A DNA stretch of 56,939 nucleotides from Parasitella parasitica (taxonomy: Eukaryota > Mucoromycota > Mucoromycetes > Mucorales > Mucoraceae), in the NCBI GenBank assembly GCA_025201805.1, contig MU619259.1, forward strand, positions 227,533-284,471. Reading direction: 5' to 3'. This document shows positions 45,331 to 56,939 of this stretch, piece by piece. A model generated the notes under the pieces. That model searched no databases. It was not told the origin of the DNA and was given only the letters and a program-made list of their open reading frames with translations. The first letter of the stretch is position 1; the number at the start of each line of letters is the position of its first letter. A program made the translations under genes and the position numbers.

Positions 45331-45794
45331 AACCCAGTTATCAACCATGAGAAAAGAGCAAAGCAAAATAGTGCGCTCATGGCTTCAGCATGTCTTTTAG
45401 ATACAATGTACTATACGTTCTCTACTTGTTTTTTCTCAATTTAATAAAGCCGATTGTTATATGAAGTTATTTCAATAGCTTAAAACTTGTGTATACGATG
45501 TGTATATTTAAGTCTATGTTAGTATTCTTGTCGTTTGTCTGAACAAATTCTATGTATGCTACAGAAAGTGGTCAGACGTGTACCAGGTTGTCCAGGTTTT
45601 GGCACTAGTATTACCCTTTCAGTAATCTCTGTGGTAAAGCATACTTATGTCCAAACACCTTGGGAATTTTCATTGTTGCAATATTTGCAAACTGTTAGCA
45701 TAAAATCAGTAAAAAAATTTCCTTTTGTTGTCTCTTTACGTTCTAACTAAGACACTATGGCAGTGAACCAATCTCTATAGTACATATTCTTGTT
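45331..45794. other. Intergenic DNA
   Basis: Between the transporter pseudogene and repeat copy B. A 71-codon frame at 45535-45750 lacks an ATG start and any family feature. Nothing else is seen. Confidence 0.5.
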
Positions 45795-47790
45795 GGTCGA
45801 GTTTATAGGGTTAGATGTACTCGCTTTTTATCAAAAACTATCAAAAAAGGTAATTTTTGAATATTTAAAAATTATTAATATGAAAAGATGTTTGCATAGC
45901 CTTGTAATCTAAATAGTTAGATGTAGAATTCTTTCATTGTCATAAAACATTTAGTACGCAAATCTGTTATATTTATGACTTTCTTGAGATATCTAGCAAT
46001 GAATCTGTTTCAGCTCAATTTGAAACACACTGTTGAGATTGAATCTAGTTCAGCCTGCTATAGCTTTGTAGTCACTATAAATTGAATGCACCGACTGTTT
46101 TCAATTGAGGAGCAAAGCATGATCCTAATAGGTAGCTTGGCTATGTCTCGATATGAACCGATAGCTGAAATGCTGCATAATACTGGCTCGAAAATCTTTT
46201 TTATATAAGTTTATTTTCGGATGCAATAAATACCACCAAATTCTGAAATATAACCTTTTTCCCCGCTAAGAGGGTGTAATCTGCAATGTTTAATATTCTT
46301 GAGAAATATCAAGCAATAGATACATCTTTTTCAGCCAAACCCTATCTCTTTTGCTTTACTCTACAACATATCCAAGCTTCAAGCGCCTCTGACCATTATT
46401 TAAATTTTGCCCGTTTGGGGCCGCAAACTTCATATTGAATTTTCTGTTTTCAACTTTGGGTCGACCTTCAGGGCCATTTTTAGGTACGAATTTGGGGACC
46501 AAGCCAAGTATACAGGGTAATACTAGTGTGATAACTGTACCTCATTACGTCTTTTGATTCTCGATATCTATCTTTGCTGCCGAGATATTGCCAAAACTAG
46601 ATTTTGCAGATTTTACAGCATATGCTCTTATAACAAGTACCAAAATTTGAAACTAAATCATGTTTAAGTTCCTAAGTAAAGTAATAAAGCACGTTTTGGT
46701 ACATTTACTGATATTAAACATGTCGTAGTGAAGCTCGAATTCGACAAGCTTGAGCCAATTTTGTCTTTTTACGTTAAACTTTGTCCCCTTGTTACTCAAC
46801 AAACTACTAAAACACTCTGACTTGGGTTATTATCAAAATCTTTTTGAAACCTGATTCTCTATTAGATGTATAAGTTTCAGATAGGTGTGTAGAAAAAAAA
46901 AATTTCATTTTTTTTTAGCTGAGGCTTGATTTATTTTCATAACTTTCAAAGCAATAAACGGTATTTAAAGGTACATAATATAGCAACACAAACATAGAGC
47001 TACAAAATAGCTACCAAATGGTTTTTGTTTGGTCAAAAAATAGCAATTTTTGAGCGAGATAATGGCGAAAAACAGTATGGTTTTTTACCCTTTTGAATGG
47101 CTCCATTTTGGCCATCTAAACATAGGGCTGAGATTTTGTAGATTCATTTTGGTCGAGACAAAATTTTGATTTTTGGCAGATATAATAAAGCTACAGTTAT
47201 GAACAAGATATTAACGTGTAGGCATTGGCATGATAATTTGTTTAGTCAACTTTATAGAGCTTAATGTACTCAAAATATGCTTGATTTTACTCAAAAACTA
47301 TCAAAAAGGACGTTTTTTGAATATTTGAAGATTGGTAATAAAAAAAGGTGTTTTTATAGCCTTATAATTTATATGGTTGGATGCAAAATTTAATTTTTGT
47401 TATAAAACACTTAGTGTGCATATCCGATATACTTATTGCGTTTATGAGATATCTAGCAATGAACTATGCGAAAAAAGCTCGAAACTGATTTGGGTCAAAT
47501 GGAAACACAGTGCTGAGATTCAATCTGCAGCCTATTTTTTTGCTGTAAATGAGACCACCAACTATTTTCAATTGAGGAGCAAAGCATAACTCTAGTAGGT
47601 AACTTGGGTAGGACTCAATATGAATCGATAGCTGAGGTACTGTATAATACAGGCTTAAAACCCATCTCTACATAACTTTTTATTGGATGAAATAAATACT
47701 ACCAAATCTAAAAAATTACTCTTTTCCCTGCTCAAGAGTATCTGCAATCTCTAATATCTTTGCAAACTATGAAGGGATATAGACACTACT
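45795..47790 (+). repeat. Dispersed non-coding repeat, copy B
   Basis: Same-orientation partner of copy A (11880-14170). About 46270-47560 is nearly identical to about 12350-13640, differing by scattered single bases and homopolymer-length changes. The left unit (45795-46270) and the part beyond about 47560 diverge strongly from copy A but are related to it and to each other. The right unit stops earlier than in copy A, near 47790. No ORF is conserved between the copies, no terminal repeats are seen, and no obvious target duplication is found. Confidence 0.85.
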
Positions 47791-48506
47791 TTCAGCCAAC
47801 CCGCCCCCCGACTTCTTTCGCCTACAACATGTGTAGAGTATTTACAGTTTTGAATGGTTCATATTTAGGAAAAGTTAAATTTTAATTGATATATATAATT
47901 GCTCGTTGTATGTGCATTTTGTAGCTTGACCAAGAAACGAGTTGAACGGTATGCTAGGCGCTGCTCAGAATGAAGAATACAGTCCAAGCTACTGTCCAAA
48001 CAACCAAGAAAAATTACTACTGCAAAGCATCCGTCCAGAATTACTGTTAAGATATGGTGTCTTTATTGATTATCCAAAAACGTGTTAGAAACTTGGTGTC
48101 TTTGTGCTTGTGTTATTGTTTGATTTTCTGCCAATTCTGACGCTTATAACGTAATTACAGGTAAAACTCGATTGTTAGTTAGGCTTATTTCCCCTACTAG
48201 AAGCAGAGAACATATCCTGGGAGTCCTGCTTGACAATATCCTGATAATCCACTTTATTGCTAAACGTTTCCAAGCACTCAATTGTATAGTTTGAAGTCAT
48301 CAGATGTGTCCATCTCGAGTATACTTACTTTTTAACGAAAGTAACTGGATCACACACCTGGAGCCAATAAACTATTAATCATTGAATGAACAAACAAACA
48401 CCGCATTTGCACATTTCGTCATTATCACCCATATATTGAATTCCGCAATGATCAATCTCTCAATTGTCCCCTCTTTTCATCTTCCTTTCCATCTTTGCTT
48501 TAAAAT
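47791..48506. other. Intergenic DNA before the DHHC gene
   Basis: No gene is seen. A C-rich patch (CCCGCCCCCCG near 47801-47812) borders the repeat, and TC-rich DNA (TCCCCTCTTTTCATCTTCC) immediately precedes the start codon and is probably promoter. Confidence 0.55.
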
Positions 48507-50070
48507 ATGTCAAAACCTTCACCGCTAGCAGCCAAGATAGCAGGATTGATATTACCTGTTGTAGTATATGGCCTATTATGTTATACTTGGTATACTTACA
48601 TCTTTCGTATCTGTGGTAGGATATAGACGATTTATGCTGAGCATTTCGCAGTTTACTCACTTCAAATAACACTATAGCATACTTGTTATTGAACAAACCT
48701 CCTGATTACACAGCACAAGCAGGTAAAGTATACCATACGCATTCATGTGTATAAACGGATTCTTATAATAAATGCAATAGTTATTTTTATTATCATTGCC
48801 AGCTTTCTATGGATCATGGCGATAGTTTCTTATACCCGAGTGTTATTCACCTCACCTGGAAAACCGTCGAATGTAAGTTGAAAGAAACCGCTTTGTAAGT
48901 GATTGTAATACTAATTACTCACTCCTCCCTCTCTTTCTCCTGCAGGCTCGTACACCGCTTTTGACCGAAGAATCGAATCAGGGTTTAGTGGCCCCTATCA
49001 ATTTGCCTCGATACTATTATTCACCCAAACTATTCAACAAATCCACCATGAAAAGTCGACAGATAGATGAACAGGATAAAATGGATATCATGCCAGTCAT
49101 TTCAGTAAGTCGCCAAGACGGTCAGCCCAAGTTTTGTCACATGTGTGAGTGTTACAAGCCTGATAGGGCTCATCATTGCAAGGAGTGTAACGCATGTGTG
49201 CTCAAAATGGATCAGTAAGTTATTTAATTGCTGGAAGATGGCTGCAAAACACTGATTACGTTATAGTCATTGTCCTTGGGTTAGTGGCTGCGTTGGATTT
49301 AGAAACTACAAGTTTTTCTTTTTATTTGTGCTGTACACAGGGTGCTATGGACTTTGGGTGTTTGTCAGTTCCTTGCCTTTGGTTGTCACTGGCATTCGTG
49401 ATATGGTATGTGCATGACAGGGTCATTGCAATTTAGACGTTTTTGATTAATTTTTGTCTATAGAATGCTGATTTGGATCCCCAGTGGATTGTCATTATTT
49501 TAATGTGAGTCTAGAAAAAGCCTGGTCAAACGAAATTCGTATTAACTCTCGCATAACTACAGTGCATTTATATTTGGATTGACAGTATGCGGGTTTGCGG
49601 GTGTACATGCATACTACATTATAAGAAACGAAACTACAATCGAGCATTTAGCAGACAGACCAAATGAAATCAGGGTTGATTTTGATATGACGGGCCAGAA
49701 TTTTGAAATTGTTTCCATGCCAGTGGACGACAATTTATGGGAACGCAAAAAGATGGAAAATTGGGTCTCTGTGATGGGTAGAAATCCTTGGGGATGGTTT
49801 TGTAAGTCATATTTTTCAACTTGTCATACTACTATAGTTAATGAAATACAATCTATAGTTCCTGTTCGAAGAGGATTGGGCGATGGTACTATATTCCAGT
49901 ACAATGACTACATATTTGATACCATTGTAAATAGAGCAGTGAAGCAACGTCAATCTATGGATGCTTTTAACTATCAAAACAACAATAATGCTCAGGAGGC
50001 ACAAGTTGCAGTTGCAGATTATGAAGCAGAAAGACTATCCTCGATTGATAGCACTGCCCATATGACTTGA
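48507..50070 (+). CDS. DHHC palmitoyltransferase (PFA3-like)
   Basis: Membrane S-acyltransferase that palmitoylates cysteines of partner proteins. Eight exons: 48507-48615, 48678-48722, 48781-48872, 48946-49214, 49267-49405, 49464-49504, 49563-49801 and 49859-50070; 381 residues. Seen: two N-terminal membrane segments (LILPVVVYGLLCYTWY; VIFIIIASFLWIMAIVSY), TSPGKPS, the zinc-binding Cys-rich domain (KFCHMCECYKPDRAHHCKEC), DHHC-PW with the Asp-His-His split by an intron (GATCA|T), two more membrane segments, the TTxE motif (NETTIEHL), and a GxGDGxxF PaCCT-like segment. In the unspliced frame the catalytic motif reads DQ, which is an artefact. The last intron is 57 nt, in frame and stop-free. 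Confidence 0.92.
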
Positions 50071-50457
50071 TGACATTGTAATAATATACCAAAACTTCTT
50101 TGCATTCACTTGTATATACACACATTTTCTATAAAGGCTTTTTTTTTTTTGTGTGGAAATATACGCCGCAATGGAGACGTTGATTTGATAATTTAAAAGG
50201 GTAAAAGGGGTATCATATGAGATTGTTGATGCTACTCTTTTATTTCTTGTTTATACAGGTGTATTGCGTAGGCTTTGATGTTGGAGCTATATAACCCAAA
50301 GGCGAACTACATCAGTTTGAATTAATGCATTTTTATTCATAAGCCCCTAGTCTTTACATGACAGATGCTAGGAAAAAGGGTCACCATGGCACTTTTTTGG
50401 CAGATTGTTTGAAAAAAATGGAAACTCGCTCTAATCCTCCTCTGCTTTACATTTAAA
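50071..50457. other. Intergenic DNA
   Basis: Between two plus-strand genes. A T-run (50142-50151) and AATAAA-like sequences follow the DHHC gene. No TATA box is visible before NOC2. No gene is seen. Confidence 0.6.
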
Positions 50458-52602
50458 ATGGGATCCAAGGAAAAGAAATCCACCATCAAGTTTCAGAAAA
50501 CCAAACTCAAGGGAGTTGTGAAGCGTAGAAAAGAAGTAAATAAATTCAAGAGACAAATTATCAAGCGTCAGCTTCGTCGTGGAGCCCCCACTGACCCTCA
50601 TAAAGGTAATGAACATTGAAATGTATTGTGATAACCTTTTGCAGCTGACCATTTTACACATTTTAGACGAAGAAGAAGGACTTAAAAAATCTGAGCCGGC
50701 AGGAGAAGAGTATGTTTAGTTGGGCATAACATAAAAAGCTGCTGCTCACTATTGTTGAATAGGACACCATCAGTCAACACCGAGGATTACTTCTGTAACT
50801 TTGTCATAGATGCTGAAGAATTGCTTGATTTGGATGAAGATGAGGAAAAAGATTTGGATGCGTTGGATCTTTTTGAGGCCATTCTGGATCCAGACCAAAA
50901 TATCGCCGCTGAAGGGTTAGATGAAGAAGAGGAAATAGAGGAAAGCGAGGAATCTGAAGAAGATGAGGATGAATACGAGTCTGGAGAAGAAGACCAAGAA
51001 ATGGGAGACAGTGGTGACGAGTCTGAAATTGTTACAATGGCCTTGTTGAATGAATGGTCTGCTGCCGCTCTCAAAAAGTCGCCCTTAGCATGGAAAAAGA
51101 TGCTCATGGCCTTTAGGTCTATTGTCAGATCCGATGAGGACACATCCAAACAATTTACATATCGGGTCGAAAGCAGCAAAGGTATGTTTCCTTTGATTGA
51201 CATAATCGTAATCGTGTGATACATATAACGTGGCTTATTCTGCTTTGTATAGTCTACACCAAGCTCATTCGAAATACACTAAAGGCAGCGCACCCCATCC
51301 TGAGTCAACACATTTATTTTTTGAAAAAGGAGAAATATCCTGGCAAAACAAAAAATTGGCCCAAACTTGAAAAAGCTATTCAACTATTCTTCAACAACTG
51401 TGTGAGATTCCTTCGAGAATTATCTCAGGACGATATTATCCAGTATGTTTTGGAGCAATTGGAACCATGTACATTATATTTGGGTTGTTTTCCAAAAATC
51501 TCAAGAGAATACCTCCGTGTCTTGCTGGATCGCTGGTCTGATGTTGCTCTTTCTGCAGAAACTCGCAGCCATTGTCACAAAGCAATCAAACACTTTGCAA
51601 CCACTGCCATCGATGCCAACCGTAAAAACTACATGCCCAACGTATTGAAGGGCATTTACCTTGTGTTTGCTAACCGCGCCACCAAGATCAATCTAACAAG
51701 TTTACCAGTAATCCAACAAATGTTGGAAGAAGCAGGCGATATTTATACAGTTGATTCCCAATTAAGTTATGAACATGCGAACATGTATGTTCGTCAGCTT
51801 GCCGATCATTTAAAGAAGGCTAGGAAGAGTCAAACTGTGGAAAGTTTTAAGCAGATTTATACTTGGCAGTTCATTAGCTGTCTCGATTTCTGGGCTAGTA
51901 CTGTTGCTTCTACTTGTGATCCCTCTGCCGGTGAATCATCTCCTATGCAAGCTATTGTGCACCCATTAGTCGAAGTTTGTCTTCATACTATCCGCTTGAA
52001 CCCTACCGCCCTGTTTTTGCCACTTCGTATTCATCTCATACGTACTTTGACAGGCTTAATTGATTCTACAGGCTACTATATCCCATTAGCGCCATATCTA
52101 TTTGAAATCTTGAGTAGCGACACTTTCAAAGGAAATCCTGCACAAGGTGATCTGCTTGAATTTGATTGGGATTTACACCTTAAGACGCCCAAAAGTTATT
52201 TACAATCCAAAAACTATCAAGATTCTGTATATAATATGATGTATGATTGCCTTGTCGACTTTTATGCCTGCCTTGGTTTATCTATTGCGTTCCCTGAATT
52301 GGCCATTCCTGCGATTGATAAGGTAAAATGTTTCTCGTCATTTACATAAGCATCACCTAACACATGTCTAGCTCAAGGAATACCTCGTTAAAATGAAGGG
52401 CACTCGTTTCGTTAAATCGATTCGTGCATTGATTGAGAAGATGGAAACTCATAAAAATTATATTGAACAAAAGCGTGCACCCATCGAGTATACACCAAAT
52501 AGACTAGAAGAAGCAAACTCATTCTTGAGAACCACAGATTTCGAAGCAACCCCTCTTGGTAACTTTTTGAAAAAAAGGAACCAGCAAAAAAGCAATAATT
52601 AG
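50458..52602 (+). CDS. NOC2: Nucleolar complex protein 2 (NOC2), ribosome biogenesis
   Basis: Partner of NOC1 and NOC3 that escorts pre-60S particles from nucleolus to nucleoplasm. Exons 50458-50605, 50667-50709, 50763-51181, 51253-52322 and 52372-52602 give 636 residues. Seen: a lysine-rich N-terminus (KEKKSTIKFQKTKLKGVVKR, nucleolar-type signal); long acidic runs (DEEEEIEESEESEEDEDEYE); then the Noc2 core: VYTKLIRNTLKAAHPILSQH, LRELSQDDIIQYVLEQLEPC, FPKISREYLRVLLDRWSD, IYTWQFISCLDFWASTVAST, HPLVEVCLHTIRLNPTALFL, FPLRIHLIRTLTGL-like PLRIHLIRTLTGLIDSTGYY, and the end segment MKGTRFVKSIRALIEKMETH. Introns are 49-71 nt. It is convergent with NIC96, the stops lying 131 bp apart. Confidence 0.93.
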
Positions 52603-52733
52603 ATTCTCGCAATAAAAAAAAAAATTTATTCGTAAAAAGTAACATTGCTATACAGAAGACTTCATCATCAAAACATAGGCCCTAAAAGAAATCAAGTTGA
52701 TGTTCATTCTTTCAAGCACAGTCAACCCTATCC

Positions 52734-55700
52734 CTACCTGTTTAAACGCGCCATAATATCATTAGTGATATTGTATTGAATGGATCCAGCAAAGATCAAA
52801 ATTGCTCTTGCTCGGTTTTCGAGATCGCTTGATGCCTATTCAAGAGTGAATAAATTAGAACACTTGGATTGATTAAATAACACATACAAATTGCTTCAAC
52901 GCTGTCGGTCGAACGTTTTGATGAGCCCAAGTTTTGTACAAGATGTCCATAACATTCAGCAAAATTTCTGGGACATTCGACTTGATCTGCTCATCCAATG
53001 AATCAAACTGTTGTACTAAATTACGATTAAAACGGTGATCGTGGGCAAGGGGAACTATATTTGCTTGTTCTAATTGCTGCAAAGCTCTTTGATATTCATT
53101 TTGTTCATATGCTGTACGGAACTTCAAGAGTTGTATCAAAATACGGATAGTGCTTTGTCTTTGAGGTGAAATGACCTCGGTAAATGCCTCGAACCTGTCG
53201 TAATCCTGCATTGTCCTAGTAGCAAATTCAACAATAGTGGTATTGGATTCATCAGAAAGTGTACAATCCATAATTCTGTCGTCTTGGGATTGTTTCAAGG
53301 CATCATTAAGTCCCCTAGCCAACGCATCGACCATATTGTTGTAGTCCTGATGGGGCCATTAGTGAACATATCGCCAGATGATTGTAAAAAACTTACATGC
53401 GCTAAAACATAAATGTTGACAGCGTCCAAACAGCGTCCCATTTGAATGCATTTTTCGGCAGTGGGGTACATTATTTCCTCAGTGTATTTATCCTTTGAAT
53501 CAATGTACAATAAGCTCTTTTGACTCTGGATTAGACCAGGCTTAGGCGAGAGATTAATGTTGGATTACAATTAACTTCAATATAAACTTACCTTGAGGGT
53601 ATCGTTTGTGGTTCCCAATAAGGTTTCAAAATCTTTGGTGTCCAGAATAAATTGGCATACAGTTAATTTAGCAAGTTGGATCATGGATTGATCGTGATAT
53701 CCGTTGGTTGGAGAATACAGACTTAATAGATAAAGATACTGGAGTGCATTTTGGCGGCTTTCAGACAAGAATACTTGAACATACTGGTAAAGCAGTCTAG
53801 GAAAGTTGAAATAATGTACTTGATTTTTGGCGTTTTCAGTGATGACTATAGTTCTGTTAATCTTGGTCTCTTTGTTTCCATTTCTACTTACACATAAGTT
53901 TGGTATCTGTTTGATTAGCTGGAATAATTCGCAATAATCCATGATACACTAAAGCTGCAGCAAAGTGTACTGTTTCCAATCGATAATTCTTTTGTTTATA
54001 GAGAAAGTCTATAGCCTTTTCAAACTGTAATGTTAAAATCAAGATTCGAAAATAGACCCATGGGTTTGTGTTTTCAGGGTCAAAGTAGTTGCTGCTGTAC
54101 GTCGATACATGATTTTGTAAATCACATAATCTATAGCGATTAAATGAATAAGATTCTTCATCAGTAACCTCTCTAACCAATGTAAGCTATAAATTAACTC
54201 TGTATTAACATCTTCTTGTCTTGCAATTACGACAATGCTTTTTACCTGAAGCCAGATGTAATCTTCTGTGGTGTGGATAACTTCGAAAAGCGTCTTTTTA
54301 TGTAATTCGCATCTGCCAAGTATCTTGTATAGAATCACCTTAAAAGGATCGACTGCCTGTTCCCCGTACTCTAACGTATGGTAGTCTGCAAGGATAGCTT
54401 CTTGAGTAGCTTTGGAAACACAATGATATTCTGCATTGACGTATTCCTCAAAATATAACACAAATTTACGATCTTCAGCAAATTTTTCGCGATTGGTATC
54501 TACAAACTGAGCAGCCAACTCCAAACGTCCACACCGTATCAAATAAAACATGAAGACCCAAATAGGTGAATCGTCTACAATTTCAAGTCGCTTGTCTGAC
54601 CATCCAGAGGCTGCTTTAAAAGTGAGATTGATGAAGGCATTCAGACGATGGCTAAATGACGGATTGCCACCAATTTTGATTGTCTGCGCATGTCTATTCA
54701 AAGTTTCGTTTATAGCTACTGATGCTTGGTTTTCTAGCCAAGATTTCGCAGTTGATATCAAGGCACGGCGAGTTTTGATGGCTGAGAACTCTTGGTATGA
54801 TTGTGAGGCATAAGTTTTAGTGAATCGACCCTCTGATCTGCCCGTAATATCTGATTTATCAACCAGATATTTAATGATATTCCAAGTTTCAAATGCACAA
54901 TCTTGTGCCTAGAAATGAATCTAGGTAAGTATTGCAGGTGATTCATACAATATACTACTTACTTTTCTCAGCTCGGACATGTTGCGGATGTTGGCTAAAT
55001 TCTGGATCAAGTCGAAATCCGAGTTTTTAAGGCGCTCATTATTCAAGTTTGCAACAACATTAGCGTAATCGTTGATTCTCTATGTGGAACAATTAATTTT
55101 CGACGGGTTAAAGAGTAGGGATTCCAAAGATGCTTACAACAACTAAAGTTGCATTGCTGTTTTTTTCGTATTCTTTGTAATCCACTGCATTTTCTATTTC
55201 TTGTTGTCTTTCTTTCTTAATGCTCTGGTGAATTTCTTCGAACTGATTGCTGTAGAAAGTTTCGAAATCGTCAACATTCTAGTGCGATGATTAATCAACA
55301 TTGCCTAACGGGCTTTTTCAACATTTCCATACTTGGGCTCTTTTACTCTCAATGATATTGATCAGCCTTTTCTCATGCTCTTCCCCCAAAAATCTCTAAA
55401 CGCAAATTAGAGCTATATCATATTTTTTTGGTGACTTATTTACTTCAAGATCTGTATTATTCTCAACTTCCACAAGAGTAAATGTTTGGCTTGTATCCAT
55501 CGGTGTTGTCATATGTTCAGTATCAATGCCGTTGCTAGCCAAGAAATAATGACTAGTAAAATGTTTGATTAGATATTGGATCACACCAAATATAAAAAAA
55601 AAAAATAGTAGTTACGCTTTGGCATGAAGTTCTTGTGTTGGTTGGATTCTTTCGCTCATTTGTTTAATATCTCGTTCTAACTGGCTCCAAGTTCTTTGGA

Positions 55701-55782
55701 TTTCGGGAATTCCAGTATTTTCGCTTGTTGGGAGAAGCATCTTTGATCGCTCAAGGATCTGTCTAAGTTTCTTGTTTGGCAT
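52734..55782 (-). CDS. NIC96: Nucleoporin NIC96/NUP93
   Basis: Scaffold nucleoporin of the inner ring of the nuclear pore. Eleven exons: 55782-55616, 55552-55444, 55395-55333, 55278-55138, 55079-54963, 54908-54246, 54186-53892, 53818-53592, 53540-53397, 53346-52888 and 52835-52734; 828 residues, as in the family (about 820-840). Seen: an N-terminal coiled-coil region (KKLRQILERSKMLLP; QFEEIHQSIKKERQQEIENA), then AQDCAFETWNIIKYLVDKSD, PIWVFMFYLIRCGRLELAAQ, NTNPWVYFRILILTLQFEKA, FNFPRLLYQYVQVFLSESRQ, AEKCIQMGRCLDAVNIYVLA, and the end ENRARAILIFAGSIQYNITN. Exon 8 uses an AAG acceptor (ATCAAG) because the nearer TAG breaks phase. The start is an ATG; the frame is open further upstream without one. 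Confidence 0.94.
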
Positions 55783-56510
55783 GCTACTATTTGGTACAAT
55801 TAATGTGTTTAAAGTTAACAAAACACGTAAATGAGTTTTCCAAAGAAAAACCAGGTTGTACTGGTGTCCGGTCACATTCTAATGACAGGTAAAGCATTGG
55901 AAAGCTACTCCTTGAAATCAGAGGCAGATTTATTATGTTTCTACATTAAAATGTATTTCTATTAGGATTAAGTACCTTTTGTTGGTTTTAACAGGTAGGA
56001 AACACCCAAGTCAGCACAAATGGGATAAATACTCTTTATAAATGATCTAATCTTTAATGAGCTTTAGAACATTCATCCGTAGAAGAGAGGTTCTTGGCAT
56101 TATGTTTATTTTTGTTTTATTTAAGAAAATCTGATTCAAAAAGGCCGAGTTTTTGAGTGATTATTGTGCCCTCGAAACTAATCCTATAAACATATTTAAA
56201 GCTATAAGTATACTAAACAGCTTTCATCAGAATTCTTTTTGAACACATGGTCATAAGCTTTCTAACAAAGTTAGAAAAACATGCTTATTCATAATGATCT
56301 GAGAAGAAAGAATCGCAACTCTTTTCGTTTGTTCTCTCATATTATTATACCAGCTGCCCTTTTCTTTTGCCTGTAATTATAATGAGAGCTTTGGCCCAAA
56401 GGGACAGATATGTATTTCACAAAATAAATCTTTTCAATCAATATCTGAAAGTTTCACACTTTAATAAAAATTATTTATTTTCTAAACGTCTCACTTTTAT
56501 TAAAAAAGAA
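55783..56510. other. Intergenic DNA with NIC96 promoter and tRNA 3' flank
   Basis: AT-rich sequence with no supported ORF. It presumably holds the NIC96 promoter at its left end; no TATA box or motif array is obvious. Confidence 0.55.
56502..56507 (-). terminator. RNA polymerase III terminator of tRNA-Thr
   Basis: T6 on the minus strand, four bases past the tRNA 3' end, sufficient as a Pol III terminator. Confidence 0.75.
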
Positions 56511-56583
56511 TGCCTGTTAACAGAATTGAACTGCTGACCTTCTGCTTACTAGGCAGACGCTCTGCCAACTGAGCCAAACAGGC
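56511..56583 (-). tRNA. tRNA-Thr (anticodon AGU), intronless
   Basis: 73 nt including the discriminator A. Acceptor stem GCCTGTT pairs fully with AACAGGC. The D arm GCTC/GAGC, anticodon stem TCTGC/GCAGA, loop CTAGTAA (anticodon AGT at 34-36) and T arm AGCAG/CTGTT with loop TTCAATT all fit. The A at position 34 is expected to become inosine, reading ACU/ACC/ACA. A and B box sequences are present (TGGCTCAGTTGG; AGTTCAATTCT). No CCA is encoded, as in eukaryotes. Confidence 0.95.
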
Positions 56584-56616
56584 AGGCACTTTTCTTTCTC
56601 CTAACCAATTTTTTAC

Positions 56617-56939
56617 CTAATTTGGAACATTCACTTTTTGTAAGAAATTGTATAACACTTCATCCATCCATCTCGATAAAAGCTTCATCATTGCATCCTT
56701 CGAAAAAATTAGCTCACCTACTTCGTTGCCTTCAGATTCTCTTTTTTCTGGCTTGAAACGGCCTATTTCGTCTCGATCTCCACCTTTATTTGCGTTTGAT
56801 CTCGTACAACAAATAAAGTCCAAAAGATCCTCAACAACATTTGGAGATCCCAAGCCCGCTCCTCCTGCCCAAATGAATCTATCAACACCAGATATGATTG
56901 ATTTCGGTGTTACTGCCCTCCCGTCTGCCTCTTCTGAGG
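56617..56939 (-). CDS. 3' end of an unidentified gene, cut by the window edge
   Basis: A frame open from the window end (56939) to a stop at 56617, 106 codons, with no ATG inside, so the start lies beyond the window. It includes SIISGVDRFIWAGGAGLGSP, a basic/acidic linker (GRFKPEKRESEGNEVGELIF) and a helical end MMKLLSRWMDEVLYNFLQKV. Two adjacent cysteines occur in DFICCTRSN. Domain unknown. The tRNA lies 34 bp downstream on the same strand. Balanced, protein-like composition and length of the open frame support coding. Confidence 0.6.
   Translation of the reverse strand, partial: SEEADGRAVTPKSIISGVDRFIWAGGAGLGSPNVVEDLLDFICCTRSNANKGGDRDEIGRFKPEKRESEGNEVGELIFSKDAMMKLLSRWMDEVLYNFLQKVNVPN

Noticed and set aside
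49203-49270. DHHC motif apparently mutated to DQHC in the unspliced reading of the palmitoyltransferase
   Set aside because: The second residue codon is split by an intron (CA|T). Splicing 49214 to 49267 gives DHHC, so the motif is intact.
50787-51224. 145-codon Ser-rich minus-strand frame opposite NOC2
   Set aside because: Shadow of the acidic GAA/GAT-rich NOC2 exon 3.
1-56939. Search by eye for CRISPR arrays, viral genes, biosynthetic clusters and additional tRNA/5S genes
   Set aside because: No regularly spaced short repeats, viral hallmark genes, PKS/NRPS modules or further cloverleaf-like sequences were recognised; small structured RNAs could still be missed without software.

Overview
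This window is nuclear DNA from a filamentous early-diverging fungus, most likely Mucoromycota (Mucorales-like). The evidence is AT-rich intergenic DNA, genes split by many 46-85 nt introns with GTAAGT-type donors and (C/T)AG acceptors, and fungal-type proteins (Pet127, Tsc13, Lcb1, CHZ-motif chaperone, Syp1-like muniscin, Nic96). The genus cannot be read from the sequence. All exon structures below were assembled by hand from splice signals and reading phase; every joined multi-exon CDS closes in frame.

Left part (1-11.7 kb): Pol III subunit RPC37/RPC5 (-), a 2.5 kb gene-poor stretch with a 61-nt poly(A) run, TAM41 mitochondrial CDP-DAG synthase (-), a small secreted protein (+), a DUF6787-like membrane protein (+), a Vip1-like RRM protein (+), a three-exon secreted Cys protein (+) and the very-long-chain enoyl reductase TSC13 (-).

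11.7-14.2 kb and 45.8-47.8 kb hold two same-orientation copies of a non-coding dispersed repeat. A near-identical 1.3 kb core lies inside older, diverged repeat units. Between them lie a DUF1206 membrane protein, LCB1 (serine palmitoyltransferase), a degraded coding remnant, a secreted protein, RPB6, a Syp1/FCHo muniscin, a CHZ1 histone chaperone, a 3 kb ORF desert, the divergent mitochondrial pair MRPL36/PET127, a MYND protein, a complete-ended but frameshifted Tc1/mariner element, mitochondrial PheRS, a C2H2+PHD chromatin protein, PRP28 and a decayed RCH1/SLC10A7-type transporter pseudogene.

Right part (48.5-56.9 kb): a PFA3-like DHHC palmitoyltransferase (+), NOC2 (+), NIC96/NUP93 (-), tRNA-Thr(AGU) (-) and the 3' end of an unidentified gene (-).

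Most genes are unlinked housekeeping functions: transcription (RPC37, RPB6), mitochondria (TAM41, MRPL36, PET127, mtPheRS), lipids (TSC13, LCB1), splicing, ribosome biogenesis, nuclear pore and endocytosis. I see no virus, CRISPR array or biosynthetic cluster. The unusual material is in the repeats, the transposon, the decayed genes, the promoter motif arrays and three small secreted proteins.
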